Translations under genes and position numbers: made by a program
Notes under the pieces: generated by a model
The model's input: only the letters and a program-made list of their open reading frames with translations
Database searches by the model: none
What the model was told of the DNA's origin: nothing
Shown: positions 34,083-44,876 of the stretch, piece by piece
Layout: each line of letters begins with the position of its first letter
Position numbering within the stretch: the stretch's first letter is position 1
Assembly: GCF_008065135.1 (NCBI RefSeq)
Contig: NZ_CP042914.1
Coordinates: 7,483,404 to 7,547,403 of the forward strand
From: Roseimaritima ulvae
GTDB taxonomy: Bacteria > Planctomycetota > Planctomycetia > Pirellulales > Pirellulaceae
Direction: 5' to 3'
Length of the DNA stretch: 64,000 nucleotides

Positions 34083-35198
34083 TTAGGCCGGTGCCGGGCG
34101 GCCAAAGTAGAAGCCTTGAGCGAGATCGAAACCGATATCTTCGCAGGCCTGCGCCTCTTCCGGCGTTTCGATGCCTTCGGCCAAGGCCACGATATCCAGA
34201 TCGCGAACCATGCGGACCAGCGTCTCGAGCATCTGATAGCGATGCGGATCGGCTTGGTCGATACCTCGAATCAGAGAGATATCGAATTTCAAGCAGTCCG
34301 GTCGAGCCTCGATCAGTTCGGCTAACCTGGCCTGGCCGGCGCCGAAGTCGTCGTAGGCCAGTTGCATACCCAGATCTTTCAGCCGGGCGTGCAGTTTTTT
34401 CATCATCGCCGGCTCGGTCACCGAAGCTTCGTGAATCTCTAATACCAACGGCGTGTTGCCGGCCATTTCACGAAGCTTGCCAAGCGATTCGATCAAACCT
34501 TCATCGGCCATTTCTTTGGGGTGGGTGTTGACGTACAAGGTGGGGCGTTCGGGTAGGTCACGGCCCACGCGAACCCCTTCCCAACGCAACAACCGGCTCA
34601 GCTCGACTTCCAGATTTAATTGTTCGGCAGCCTGGAACATGGCGCCGACGGACTCCAAGCCGAACACTCGGCCACGGCCCAATACTTCGAACCCGACCGA
34701 GGCACGATTCCGCAGATCGAGGATCAGCTGAAAATGAGGAACCACCAACCGCTGGCTCATCAGGCGATCAAACTGCACCAAAGCCAAAGCTTGGTCGCAG
34801 ACGTTTTCCGCGATCGTACCGCAACTAAACCCGGTAGCGGATTGTCGCCGCACGCGGAACGGAGCTTCGGCAAAGTGCACCAGATCCTCTTCGCAAACCG
34901 GCGTCGGCCGATCGATGCGGGTGCCGTTAACGTAGGTCCCGTTGGTGCTATCGAGGTCTTTGACGAACAGTTCGCCGTTCTCCACCCATAGCGAAGCATG
35001 GTGCCCGCTAACGGTCTGAAAATGGAGCGAAAGCGCCACGCCCGGTTTTCGGCCGACAACAAAGGGATTTTCGTCGACGGGAATATGACGGACTTCTTCT
35101 TCACCGCGGGTGGCGCCGGACAGGAACCACACATCTTGACTTGCCACAGTGCTGCGGCGAAGCGAGTCGGTTGCCGATGCGGGGGAAGTCCAGGTCAT
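34083..35198 (-). CDS. FHA-EAL fusion: phosphothreonine-binding plus c-di-GMP phosphodiesterase-like protein
   Basis: The 371-residue product has an N-terminal FHA domain (residues ~25-115: NPFVVGRKPG, HFQTVSGHHASLW, DLDSTNGTYVNGTRI) and a C-terminal EAL domain (~135-370). In the EAL domain the signature reads FEVLGRGR instead of 'EALxR'. The other residues needed for c-di-GMP hydrolysis appear kept: Asn in YVNTHP, Glu in VLEIHE, DDFGAGQA, Lys in LKFDISLI, and Glu in LAEGIETPEE. ATG 35198 is preferred over an upstream TTG at 35216. The FHA domain would bind phosphothreonine, perhaps a target of the kinase fusion encoded divergently at 36799; this link is inference. No membrane segment is present. 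Confidence 0.9.
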   Translation of the reverse strand: MTWTSPASATDSLRRSTVASQDVWFLSGATRGEEEVRHIPVDENPFVVGRKPGVALSLHFQTVSGHHASLWVENGELFVKDLDSTNGTYVNGTRIDRPTPVCEEDLVHFAEAPFRVRRQSATGFSCGTIAENVCDQALALVQFDRLMSQRLVVPHFQLILDLRNRASVGFEVLGRGRVFGLESVGAMFQAAEQLNLEVELSRLLRWEGVRVGRDLPERPTLYVNTHPKEMADEGLIESLGKLREMAGNTPLVLEIHEASVTEPAMMKKLHARLKDLGMQLAYDDFGAGQARLAELIEARPDCLKFDISLIRGIDQADPHRYQMLETLVRMVRDLDIVALAEGIETPEEAQACEDIGFDLAQGFYFGRPAPA

Positions 35199-35463
35199 GA
35201 TTCTGAAGAACGCCAAAGGTTGGTTGTCTCGAAAGCCTCCGCGATTAGCGGATCATCCAACTGTAGGCCGTCAATAGCGACAGGCAGCCGATCAGGGGGC
35301 AAATCTGCCAATTTTTTTTGCCCTGTCCACAGAAATCCTCAGAGGGGTGACGCGGCATAACTGTGAGCTATGTTTCAACAGCATTTGTCATTGGTTGGCA
35401 AATGAGACCGCAACGTGCTCCGGGTCGAGCCCGGTAAACACTAAACAGAAACGGGATTGCGTC

Positions 35464-36786
35464 ATGTCTGCCGTGCTGCGAGACACCCATACCATCGAAT
35501 CCGGCCTGCTCAACGGGCTGTTGTCCGACGATACGTTTTGGCCGGTGACGCCGCGGAATCTGGCGGAAACCGGACTGAGTGAATCGTTTGTGGAAGCCTT
35601 GGTCCTAAAAACCGTGCTAACCATCGGAACCCTCAGCGGCCGCAATATCGCCGAGCGTACGGGGCTGCCCTTCCGCGTCATCGAACCGATGCTGGAACGA
35701 CTGCGGACCCGCAAGCTGGTGGCCCATGTACGGCCCGCCCCGTTTAACGACTATTACTATTCGTTGACCGACGCTGGACAGCGTGGTGCCCAGGTCCATA
35801 TGCAGCAGTGCTCCTATGCCGGCCCCGCGCCGGTGCCCTTGACGGATTATGTGCTCAGCGTGGAAGCACAAGCCGCGGGCCTGGAACCGATCGATCGCGA
35901 CCAGCTGCAAGAGGCGTTGCAGAAAATTTCCTACCAGGACGAACTACTGGATCAACTCGGTCCGGCGATCAACAGCAATTCGGGACTGTTTCTCTATGGT
36001 CCGCCCGGCAACGGCAAAACCACCGTAGCCCGTTGCCTGACCCAATGCTTGGGACAAGAGATCTGGATCCCGCATGCCATCCTGGACGATGGCAATTTGA
36101 TCAAACTGCAGGACGACGCCTTTCATCGCGAGGCTCCGGTACCCGAGGGGGATGGGGTTATCAAAGCCCAGGAATGGGATCGACGCTGGCTGCGCATCCA
36201 ACGCCCTACCGTGGTCGTGGGCGGCGAATTGGTGATGGACAATCTGGAAGTCCGCCACGATAAACGCAGCAACATCTGCGAGGCTCCGCTACAACTGAAA
36301 AGCAATTGCGGCTGCCTGCTGATTGACGACTTCGGCCGCCAACGTATCCAACCCGAAGAACTGCTGAATCGCTGGATCGTGCCGCTGGAAAATCGCCACG
36401 ACTACCTGACCTTGCCGACCGGTAAAAAAATTCAAACGCCGTTCGAACAATTGATTATTTTCTCCACCAACCTGAACCCCGATCAGTTGGTCGATGAAGC
36501 CTTCCTACGGCGTGTGCCCTACAAAATCTTTGTCGACGACCCTTCGGAAGACGAATTCCGGGCGATCACTCGAGCCGTCGCCGAATCGTTTGGCTTTTCT
36601 CACGGCAGCGAGGCCGCCGAGCACCTGCTGGCGATGTACCGCAAACATGATCGCCGCCGTCGCCGCTGCCACCCCCGCGACCTCCTGACCCAAGTCAACA
36701 ACTTTTGCAAATACCGCAAGTTGAAACCGCAATTGCGACCTGAGTTTCTCGACAAAGCATGCCTTAGCTACTTCAGCGAACTGTAA
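35464..36786 (+). CDS. AAA ATPase with N-terminal winged-helix-like region
   Basis: A 440-residue protein. Residues ~45-95 look like a winged helix (TLSGRNIAERTGLPFRVIEP, LERLRTRKLVAHV). Then follow Walker A near residue 178 (LFLYGPPGNGKTTVARC), Walker B near 283 (GCLLIDDFGRQRIQ), sensor-1 region (LIIFSTNLNPDQLVDE) and an arginine-finger-like EAFLRRVPYKI. The insert KAQEWDRRWLRIQRPTVVVG between Walker A and B is unusual for standard AAA families. The gene is preceded by a 265-bp divergent region shared with the FHA-EAL gene and ends 12 bp before the kinase-tubulin fusion, so the two are very probably co-translated partners. The family is known from planctomycete genomes only as 'ATP-binding protein'; function unknown. 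Confidence 0.85.
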   Translation: MSAVLRDTHTIESGLLNGLLSDDTFWPVTPRNLAETGLSESFVEALVLKTVLTIGTLSGRNIAERTGLPFRVIEPMLERLRTRKLVAHVRPAPFNDYYYSLTDAGQRGAQVHMQQCSYAGPAPVPLTDYVLSVEAQAAGLEPIDRDQLQEALQKISYQDELLDQLGPAINSNSGLFLYGPPGNGKTTVARCLTQCLGQEIWIPHAILDDGNLIKLQDDAFHREAPVPEGDGVIKAQEWDRRWLRIQRPTVVVGGELVMDNLEVRHDKRSNICEAPLQLKSNCGCLLIDDFGRQRIQPEELLNRWIVPLENRHDYLTLPTGKKIQTPFEQLIIFSTNLNPDQLVDEAFLRRVPYKIFVDDPSEDEFRAITRAVAESFGFSHGSEAAEHLLAMYRKHDRRRRRCHPRDLLTQVNNFCKYRKLKPQLRPEFLDKACLSYFSEL

Positions 36787-36798
36787 AGATACGACGAC

Positions 36799-39700
36799 AT
36801 GAATCCTCAGCAACCGCCGTCGGCCACCTCGATCGCTTCCAGCCTGCCCAACGGCACCCACGCCAGTGTACCGGGCGGCGGCAAGCCGCCGACTACGCCT
36901 GCAGCCCCCGCAGCGACTGGCACCCCAGGTCCCGCCGTGTCGACCAGCGGCCCGTCCGCTTCGACCAGCGTGCCCGGCGCACCGCCCAAGCACGCTGCCC
37001 AACAACCCGCCGCTCCGGAGGCTGCCGCGGCAGCCAGCCCCACGGCCTTGGTGCTGCGCGCCGGTTACGAACCGATCCCTGGCTACATCCTGCAGGAACC
37101 GATCGGCAAAGGAGGCTTTGGAGAAGTCTGGAGCGCCTTGGCGCCGGGGGGCTTCCGTAAGGCCATCAAATTCGTGTTTGGAGCTCGAGGCGAAAAACGG
37201 GCCGGCCGCGAACTCCGCTCGCTCGAACACATGACGGGCGTCAATCATCCGTTTTTGCTGACCCTGGAACGCTATGAGTTCGTCGACGAGCGTTTGGTCA
37301 TCGTCTCCGAACTGGCCGACGGCTCGCTGGAAGACGTCTACAACCGGCAAATCGAACGCGGCTCGTGCGGGATCCCCCGCGCCGCTTTGCTGTCGTACCT
37401 GAGCGATGCCGCCGATGCCCTGGACTATTTGCACGGCCAGTTTCAACTGCAGCATCTGGACATCAAACCCGGCAACCTGCTGCTGGTCGGTGGACACGTC
37501 AAAGTCGCCGACTTTGGGCTGTTAAAAGATCTGCGAGACGACGCCTGCTCAGTGATCGGCGGCCTGACTCCGATCTACGCACCGCCGGAAGTTTTCGATG
37601 GCCGCCCCAGCCACCACAGCGATCAATATTCACTGGCGGTGATGTACCAGGAACTGCTAACCGGCAAACGTCCCTTCACCGGCCGCACGATCGCGCAACT
37701 GGCCACCCAACACGTACACAGCACGCCCAACCTGGATTCGCTGCCGCCGGGCGATCGCCCGATCATCGCCCGCGCGCTGGAAAAAGATCCGCAGCGACGT
37801 TACGAATCCTGCCATGATTTGGTGGAAGCCTTGCGGACGCCACGCGGCAAAAGCATCCAGGTCACCTCCGACGGTCGCTCCGAGGCGATCGGCGGCGACA
37901 CGCAAACGGGCAGCTTTGTCGCCGCCGCCGGGCAGCCGGCCGCAGCGGTCGAGAACCTTCCCGGACTGTCCGGAACGGTTTTAAACGGCGGCGTCAGCCG
38001 CACCGCCAATAGCCTAGTGGTGGCCGTCGGCGGAACCGGCGCGGACGTTCTGGTGGATCTGCATCAACGGATCAAGACCGCCGGCGTGGAACCGGCCGAA
38101 CGCATCGATTCGGTTCTGGTGGATACCGACCAAGAGAAACTACACGTGATCCGCTTGCTCGAAGGCCCCGATGGGCGTTCGCCTTGCAAGACTCTGTATA
38201 CGCCGCTGCGGGCGCCGACCGAGTACCGCAACCGCGGCACCAGCCATTTGCGCAGCATCAGCCGTCGCTGGATTTACAACGTCCCCCGCAGTCTGTCGAC
38301 CGAAGGCATGCGACCGCTGGGACGGTTGGCGATGGTGGATCATGGGCAAGCCATCATGGAAACGCTGCGAGCCGCCGTGGCGAAATCCGCAGGCGATTCC
38401 CCCGAGCCACCGACGGTGTACCTGACGGGTTCGCTAACCGGCGGCACCGGCAGCGGCATGCTGCTGGACTTGGCCTACCTGTTGCGTCACCTGCTGGACG
38501 AATGTGGGCTGGAACAGAGTGAGATCATTCCGCTGTTTGCCGGTAGTTCCGCTCGCCCCCATTCCCGCAATCCGCTTGGCAATGCGGACACGGCAGCCGC
38601 ACTGAAGGAGTTGTCGTTCTATCTGAAACCCGAAAACGGCTACGCCGGTGACTCGGGCGCCGGTTGGCCCAGCGTCCCCGCCGCCCGTTCGCCGTTGCAC
38701 AACACCTATGTGATCGCGAATGCCGATTCCACCGACGGCAACGCCACCGCCGCGGAAATCATCGGTGAATACATCTGGCATAGTAGCCAAGGCGCCGGAC
38801 GGTTGTTGGCTGCGGCTCGCAAAGAAGCCCACGAGCCCGTCTCGCCACTGTCCTCATTGCAGGCCAGCACCCGCTCGGTAGGCATCGTCAGCCTTTCCCA
38901 AGGCGGTGACTGTGCGCCGGAGTCGTTGGCAGCGATCCTGGCCCGCCAAACCCTGCTGCCCTGGATCGGCCAACCCAACGAAGCTCGGATGTTAGCGCCA
39001 TCGCTAGCCGAACGATTCGGGCCCAAGTGCGGGTTCAGCCTCGATTCGTTCCAGCAGCAAATGTGGCACAGCTGGTCTGCGGACCCGCAAACGCGGCGGG
39101 TCGAATTGCTGAAATCGATCGCCACCTGGCCGATCTCCACGCTCGTTTCCGAACAAGCCCTCGCGGCGGCCTTCGAACCCCATCTCCAAGCCATGCGCAG
39201 CGGCCCGCCGCAACTGGATCAAGTGGAAAGCCGCATGGCGTGCCTGCGCAAGGAACTGGCCGTCCGCTTGCAAGACCGCCGCATCGACCTCAACACGGCC
39301 CTGGCCGTCGTGCAGAAACTGAGCGAACAGATGAAGGCCGAAATCGCCAACGTGCGTGGTTTGCCCATCACGGCGACCAGCGAACCGGCAACCAACACGG
39401 CCTGCGAACCACAGACTTCGGCGGAACTCGAAGCGATGATGGAAGACGCCGTCCGCCGCATGGATACGATGCTGCTGCGAACGGCCAAAGAATACGTCGC
39501 CGAGCGTGCCGCGGAACTCGTGCACCAACTGGATTCCTGCGCGGCTGGGCTGCAGCGACAAATCGATGTGGTCAGCGAAGTCACCGCGCGATTAGGTTCC
39601 CAGGAACCCGACGATGCGATCAGCCCGTTGCCCGAAGAGCTGCGCAGCCGCTGGGATAATTACGTCGACCAGCTGCACAACACTCTGGCGGCCAACCTGC

Positions 39701-40152
39701 TGTGCCTGCCTCTGCTGCAACCCGAACCAGGCATCGACGTCGACACGCTGCTGCAAGCCACCCTGGAAGCCAGCGGGCAATGGAGTCGTGGCAGCGGCGA
39801 ACAAGGCGACGCAGTGGCCGAACACGCCGCCAGATCGCTGCAGGACAAACTGGACGCGGCTCTGGTTGCTGTCCGACCATCGCTGTTGGATTTGGGCGGC
39901 AAACAGCGGCTGTTGCTATTGGTCGGTTCCCAGCGCCAACGCGAGGAACTGGCCGCCCAAGTCGAAGCGGCGGCCGCCATCCCCGTGACAACCGTGGTCG
40001 TTCCTGGTACACAAGCCGCATTGATTCATGAAGCCCAAAGCATCCCGTTGGACGCCATGATCGACCGCCTGATCGCCTCCTTGGGAGGCAACCAAAAGAT
40101 CGCCTCGCGGCTGCAAAGCCGTGTCGACGTGCAGTGGCCTGCCGAGCGGTAA
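36799..40152 (+). CDS. Ser/Thr protein kinase fused to a tubulin-like (Tubulin_2) GTPase domain
   Basis: A 1117-residue cytosolic protein. Residues 1-90 are Pro/Ala/Ser-rich and probably disordered. The kinase domain spans ~95-350: glycine loop IGKGGFGEVW, lysine in RKAIKFVF, catalytic loop LQHLDIKPGNLLL (HLD in place of HRD), VADFGLLKD, and YAPPEVF. From ~405 onward, NSLVVAVGGTGADVLVDLHQ and later LTGSLTGGTGSGMLLDLAYL (near residue 543) match the nucleotide-binding start and the GGTGSG tubulin/FtsZ signature of tubulin-like family Tubulin_2 (PF13809). The final ~450 residues are mostly helical with a late Rossmann-like segment (KQRLLLLVGSQRQREELAAQ). Its gene follows the AAA ATPase gene by 12 bp. 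Both catalytic domains appear intact. Role unknown; polymer-regulated signalling is inference. Confidence 0.88.
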   Translation: MNPQQPPSATSIASSLPNGTHASVPGGGKPPTTPAAPAATGTPGPAVSTSGPSASTSVPGAPPKHAAQQPAAPEAAAAASPTALVLRAGYEPIPGYILQEPIGKGGFGEVWSALAPGGFRKAIKFVFGARGEKRAGRELRSLEHMTGVNHPFLLTLERYEFVDERLVIVSELADGSLEDVYNRQIERGSCGIPRAALLSYLSDAADALDYLHGQFQLQHLDIKPGNLLLVGGHVKVADFGLLKDLRDDACSVIGGLTPIYAPPEVFDGRPSHHSDQYSLAVMYQELLTGKRPFTGRTIAQLATQHVHSTPNLDSLPPGDRPIIARALEKDPQRRYESCHDLVEALRTPRGKSIQVTSDGRSEAIGGDTQTGSFVAAAGQPAAAVENLPGLSGTVLNGGVSRTANSLVVAVGGTGADVLVDLHQRIKTAGVEPAERIDSVLVDTDQEKLHVIRLLEGPDGRSPCKTLYTPLRAPTEYRNRGTSHLRSISRRWIYNVPRSLSTEGMRPLGRLAMVDHGQAIMETLRAAVAKSAGDSPEPPTVYLTGSLTGGTGSGMLLDLAYLLRHLLDECGLEQSEIIPLFAGSSARPHSRNPLGNADTAAALKELSFYLKPENGYAGDSGAGWPSVPAARSPLHNTYVIANADSTDGNATAAEIIGEYIWHSSQGAGRLLAAARKEAHEPVSPLSSLQASTRSVGIVSLSQGGDCAPESLAAILARQTLLPWIGQPNEARMLAPSLAERFGPKCGFSLDSFQQQMWHSWSADPQTRRVELLKSIATWPISTLVSEQALAAAFEPHLQAMRSGPPQLDQVESRMACLRKELAVRLQDRRIDLNTALAVVQKLSEQMKAEIANVRGLPITATSEPATNTACEPQTSAELEAMMEDAVRRMDTMLLRTAKEYVAERAAELVHQLDSCAAGLQRQIDVVSEVTARLGSQEPDDAISPLPEELRSRWDNYVDQLHNTLAANLLCLPLLQPEPGIDVDTLLQATLEASGQWSRGSGEQGDAVAEHAARSLQDKLDAALVAVRPSLLDLGGKQRLLLLVGSQRQREELAAQVEAAAAIPVTTVVVPGTQAALIHEAQSIPLDAMIDRLIASLGGNQKIASRLQSRVDVQWPAER

Positions 40153-40197
40153 CCGCCCCGGACCGCGGCCCTTCGAAGCCCCTTCCAATGGACCCGC

Positions 40198-40962
40198 ATG
40201 AGCAGCCCAGCCGATCGTCAAAGCGTTGCCGGGCAAGACTCCGAACCGCACCCGCCCCCTGGCTCGGCGCCGCGCGGCGGACTGCTCGCCCAACATCTGG
40301 TGCGCACCGACCGGGCTTCCTCTCGTCGCTTGCTGGACGACGTCAGCGTGCAGCTAACACCCGGGCAGCGAGTGGGTTTGATGGGGCCCAGCGGATCGGG
40401 AAAGTCACTGCTGCTGCGAGCCCTGGCTCACCTCGACCCGCTCGACGGCGGCAGCCTGCTGTGGCGGGGACAGCCGGTCCACCGCGACGCGATTCCGGGC
40501 TTTCGCGCTTCGGTGCTGTTGCTGCTGCAACATCCCGTGATGGCTAGCGGTACGGTCGAAGACCAATGCACCCTGCCCTACCGCCTGCGACATTTCCGCC
40601 ACCTGGGAAAAAGCTTTGACCGTCGTGCCGCCCTGAACCTGGTGGAATCGTCTGGCCGCCACGCCGCGTTTCTGGACCAGCCCGCTGCGCGACTCAGTGG
40701 CGGAGAACGGCAACTGGTCGCATTGATCCGCGCCCTATTGTTGGAACCTCAGGTGCTTCTGTTGGACGAACCCACCTCCGCCATGGATTCGGCGACCGTC
40801 GCCGTCGCGGAACGTTGGATCGCCGACTGGTCCGCGGCCGATGCTCAACGCAGCTTCGTGTGGGTCACCCATGATGCTCCTCAAGCTCGACGGGTGGCCG
40901 ACACTTTCTGGACACTGCAAGCCGGGCGGCTCGTCGACACGCCGCCACAGGAATCCCCATAA
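40198..40962 (+). CDS. fetA: ABC transporter ATP-binding protein, FetA (YbbL)-like
   Basis: A 254-residue ABC ATPase: Walker A LMGPSGSGKSLLLRAL, Q-loop in LLLLQHPVMASGTVED, signature RLSGGERQLVALIRALLL, Walker B VLLLDEPTSAMDS and the switch His in FVWVTHDAPQARRV. The first ~35 residues are a low-complexity extension. The stop TAA overlaps the start of the next gene by one base (TAATG), and that neighbour is a FetB/YbbM-type permease, so the pair corresponds to the FetAB system that exports iron in E. coli. It follows the kinase-tubulin gene by 45 bp and could be read through from it. The metal specificity is inference from the family. Confidence 0.88.
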   Translation: MSSPADRQSVAGQDSEPHPPPGSAPRGGLLAQHLVRTDRASSRRLLDDVSVQLTPGQRVGLMGPSGSGKSLLLRALAHLDPLDGGSLLWRGQPVHRDAIPGFRASVLLLLQHPVMASGTVEDQCTLPYRLRHFRHLGKSFDRRAALNLVESSGRHAAFLDQPAARLSGGERQLVALIRALLLEPQVLLLDEPTSAMDSATVAVAERWIADWSAADAQRSFVWVTHDAPQARRVADTFWTLQAGRLVDTPPQESP

Positions 40963-41744
40963 TGGCCGACTACATCGTGTTGCAGTGGTGGCAGGTTGCC
41001 GTCGCCGCTGGATTGATCCTGATCAACGGACTGATCTCTGTGGCCCTGCAGCTGGGACTGGAAAAACGTCTGTTGGTGGCCGCCGCCCGGATGACGATCC
41101 AGCTGATCCTGATCGGCTACGTGCTGAACTGGATCTTTGCCATCGAATCGCCGTGGGCGGTGGCCGGACTGGGATTGCTGATGACCGTGATTGCGGGCCG
41201 AGCGGCGGCCAGTCGCACGCAGGCTAAATTCCCCGGCAAACAAACCGCCGCCATCGTATCGGTCGCCTGCAGCGGTTTCCTGGTCACCATCGTGGCCCTG
41301 CAGGTGGTCGTCGCGCCGCATCCCTGGTGGCATCCCCAGTACGCGATTCCCTTACTGGGAATGATTTTGGGAAACGCCCTGACCGGCATCTCGCTGGGCA
41401 TGGAACGCTTTGTCGCCGGCGTACAGCAGCGACGAACGGAAATCGAAGGCAGCCTGGTGTTGGGCGCCACGCGCTGGGAAGCCGTCAGCCCGGTGGTGGT
41501 CGACGCCGTCCGCACCGGCATGATCCCGATCCTCAACACCATGACGGTCGCCGGGATTGTCAGCCTGCCTGGAATGATGACCGGACAACTACTGGCCGGC
41601 GCGGAGCCTCTGGACGCGGTGCGTTATCAGATCGTGATTATGTTCCTGATCGCCGCCGCCGTGGCCGTCGGAACCGTCGGCGCGGTGCTGCTGAGCTTCC
41701 GGCAAATCACCACGCCGGATCATCAATTGCGGTGGCTGGAATAA
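40962..41744 (+). CDS. fetB: ABC transporter permease, FetB (YbbM, UPF0014) family
   Basis: A 260-residue membrane protein with about seven helices. It has the family pattern VAAARMTIQLILIGYVLNWI, AGRAAASRTQAKFPG, PLLGMILGNALTGISLGMER, EGSLVLGATRWEAVSPVVVD (the cytoplasmic coupling segment), and AGIVSLPGMMTGQLLAGAEP. The paired ATPase gene overlaps its start. Family members export iron, or are annotated as such, and protect against oxidative stress. A perfect hairpin 17 bp after the stop may terminate the transcript. Confidence 0.9.
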   Translation: MADYIVLQWWQVAVAAGLILINGLISVALQLGLEKRLLVAAARMTIQLILIGYVLNWIFAIESPWAVAGLGLLMTVIAGRAAASRTQAKFPGKQTAAIVSVACSGFLVTIVALQVVVAPHPWWHPQYAIPLLGMILGNALTGISLGMERFVAGVQQRRTEIEGSLVLGATRWEAVSPVVVDAVRTGMIPILNTMTVAGIVSLPGMMTGQLLAGAEPLDAVRYQIVIMFLIAAAVAVGTVGAVLLSFRQITTPDHQLRWLE

Positions 41745-41760
41745 GACGCGTAGTAGCTTG

Positions 41761-41809
41761 ACTCTCCGAGTCGAGTATTCTTGTCTTTGCGCTGCCCCGA
41801 CTCGGAGAG
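41761..41809 (+). terminator. Probable terminator hairpin after fetB
   Basis: ACTCTCCGAGTCG (41761-41773) pairs with CGACTCGGAGAG (41798-41809). No clear T-run follows, so it may be a factor-dependent terminator or another repeat; the outer sequences (GACGCGTAGTAG and GACGCATCCTACGAG) also resemble each other in inverted form. Confidence 0.5.
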
Positions 41810-41940
41810 GGACGCATCCTACGAGCCGCGGCGTGAACCGCGGCGTTTGGGGTGGCTGACGTCAAAATTTGGCGAGGTGTCGACGATCTGGCACGCTAGC
41901 TGGCAGAAAAGCGGCCTGGGATAGGATCGCTGGGCGAAGT

Positions 41941-42205
41941 ACGCCGAAGGCGTTATAGCCAATAGCCGGCGGTCGAGCGCAGCGACCACCGCCGGAAAAG
42001 TCGCGACGAAAATCTGGCTCCCCTCTCCCCCAAGCAAGCTTGCGGTGGTGCAGTGGATATCGAATAGACGGCCAGCTCGCCCCATCTCTTCGCGTTGGTT
42101 TCCGGAGCTTGCTTGGGGGAGAGGGGGGCCCGATTTTGCCCGTTTCTTTCCGGTGGTGGCGCTGCGCTGACCACCGGCTATTGGCTGAAATTCCCTTCGG
42201 GAATA
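41941..42205. repeat. Large imperfect palindromic element (~265 bp)
   Basis: The outer arm TAGCCAATAGCCGGCGGTCG... (41956-41999) is complementary to the region ending ...ACCACCGGCTATTGGCTGA (42146-42187). The inner arm CCCTCTCCCCCAAGCAAGCT (from 42019) is complementary to AGCTTGCTTGGGGGAGAGGG (from 42107). The whole gene-free stretch 41810-42315 carries nothing else; apparent reading frames are products of the palindrome. Confidence 0.75.
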
Positions 42206-42315
42206 GAACGGGAATCGTTACCGCGTCACTGTCGACTGACGCGGCTCGCAGGATGCGCCCTCGGAGAGTCAGGCTACGGGGAGAGCCGAGCGTTCTTGCC
42301 CTGTCACCTCGCCCC

Positions 42316-44481
<2,166 letters not shown>

Positions 44482-44569
44482 CGCGGAAAACTCCCAATGA
44501 ACAAAGCAGCAGTCAGCCCCCATGGTAACCGAATTTGGTCGTCCTTCACTCCACGAGCGCATGGTCGTT

Positions 44570-44748
44570 GTTCGCTCCGCGAACAAAACGTCACGTTCGC
44601 GGGGGTCTCGTTCCTCACCCTCCTTTTCAAGGAGGGTCGAGCCTTAGCGAGGGGAGGTTCTTTTGCGGCGGCGCGGTCGCCCTCTCCTCGCTGACGCTCG
44701 ACTCTCCCAGAGGGAGAGTGATGTACGCGTTGCGTTCGCGGAGCGAAC
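44570..44748. repeat. Family C element flanked on both sides by family-D hairpins
   Basis: GTTCGC-TCC-GCGAAC at 44570-44584 and its reverse complement at 44734-44748 enclose the two internal arms of family C. The terminal GGGACGTGAA repeats are absent from both ends. This nested order (D-C-D) also occurs at 31311-31537. The rest of the 395-bp gap 44482-44876 shows no gene. Confidence 0.75.
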
Positions 44749-44876
44749 GACGACCTTGGGATTTGCTAGCAAAACGGATTGGGAAAATTGCTCATTTTCT
44801 GGGTACGCGCTGGCCGGGACTGTGATAGATTTCTTACCGTCAATGGAGTTGATCAGTACTGCACGGAGGTCCACGA

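Noticed and set aside
41819-42310. Several overlapping frames between fetB and the S9 gene
   Set aside because: They arise from the two arms of the large palindrome and have mirrored sequences.
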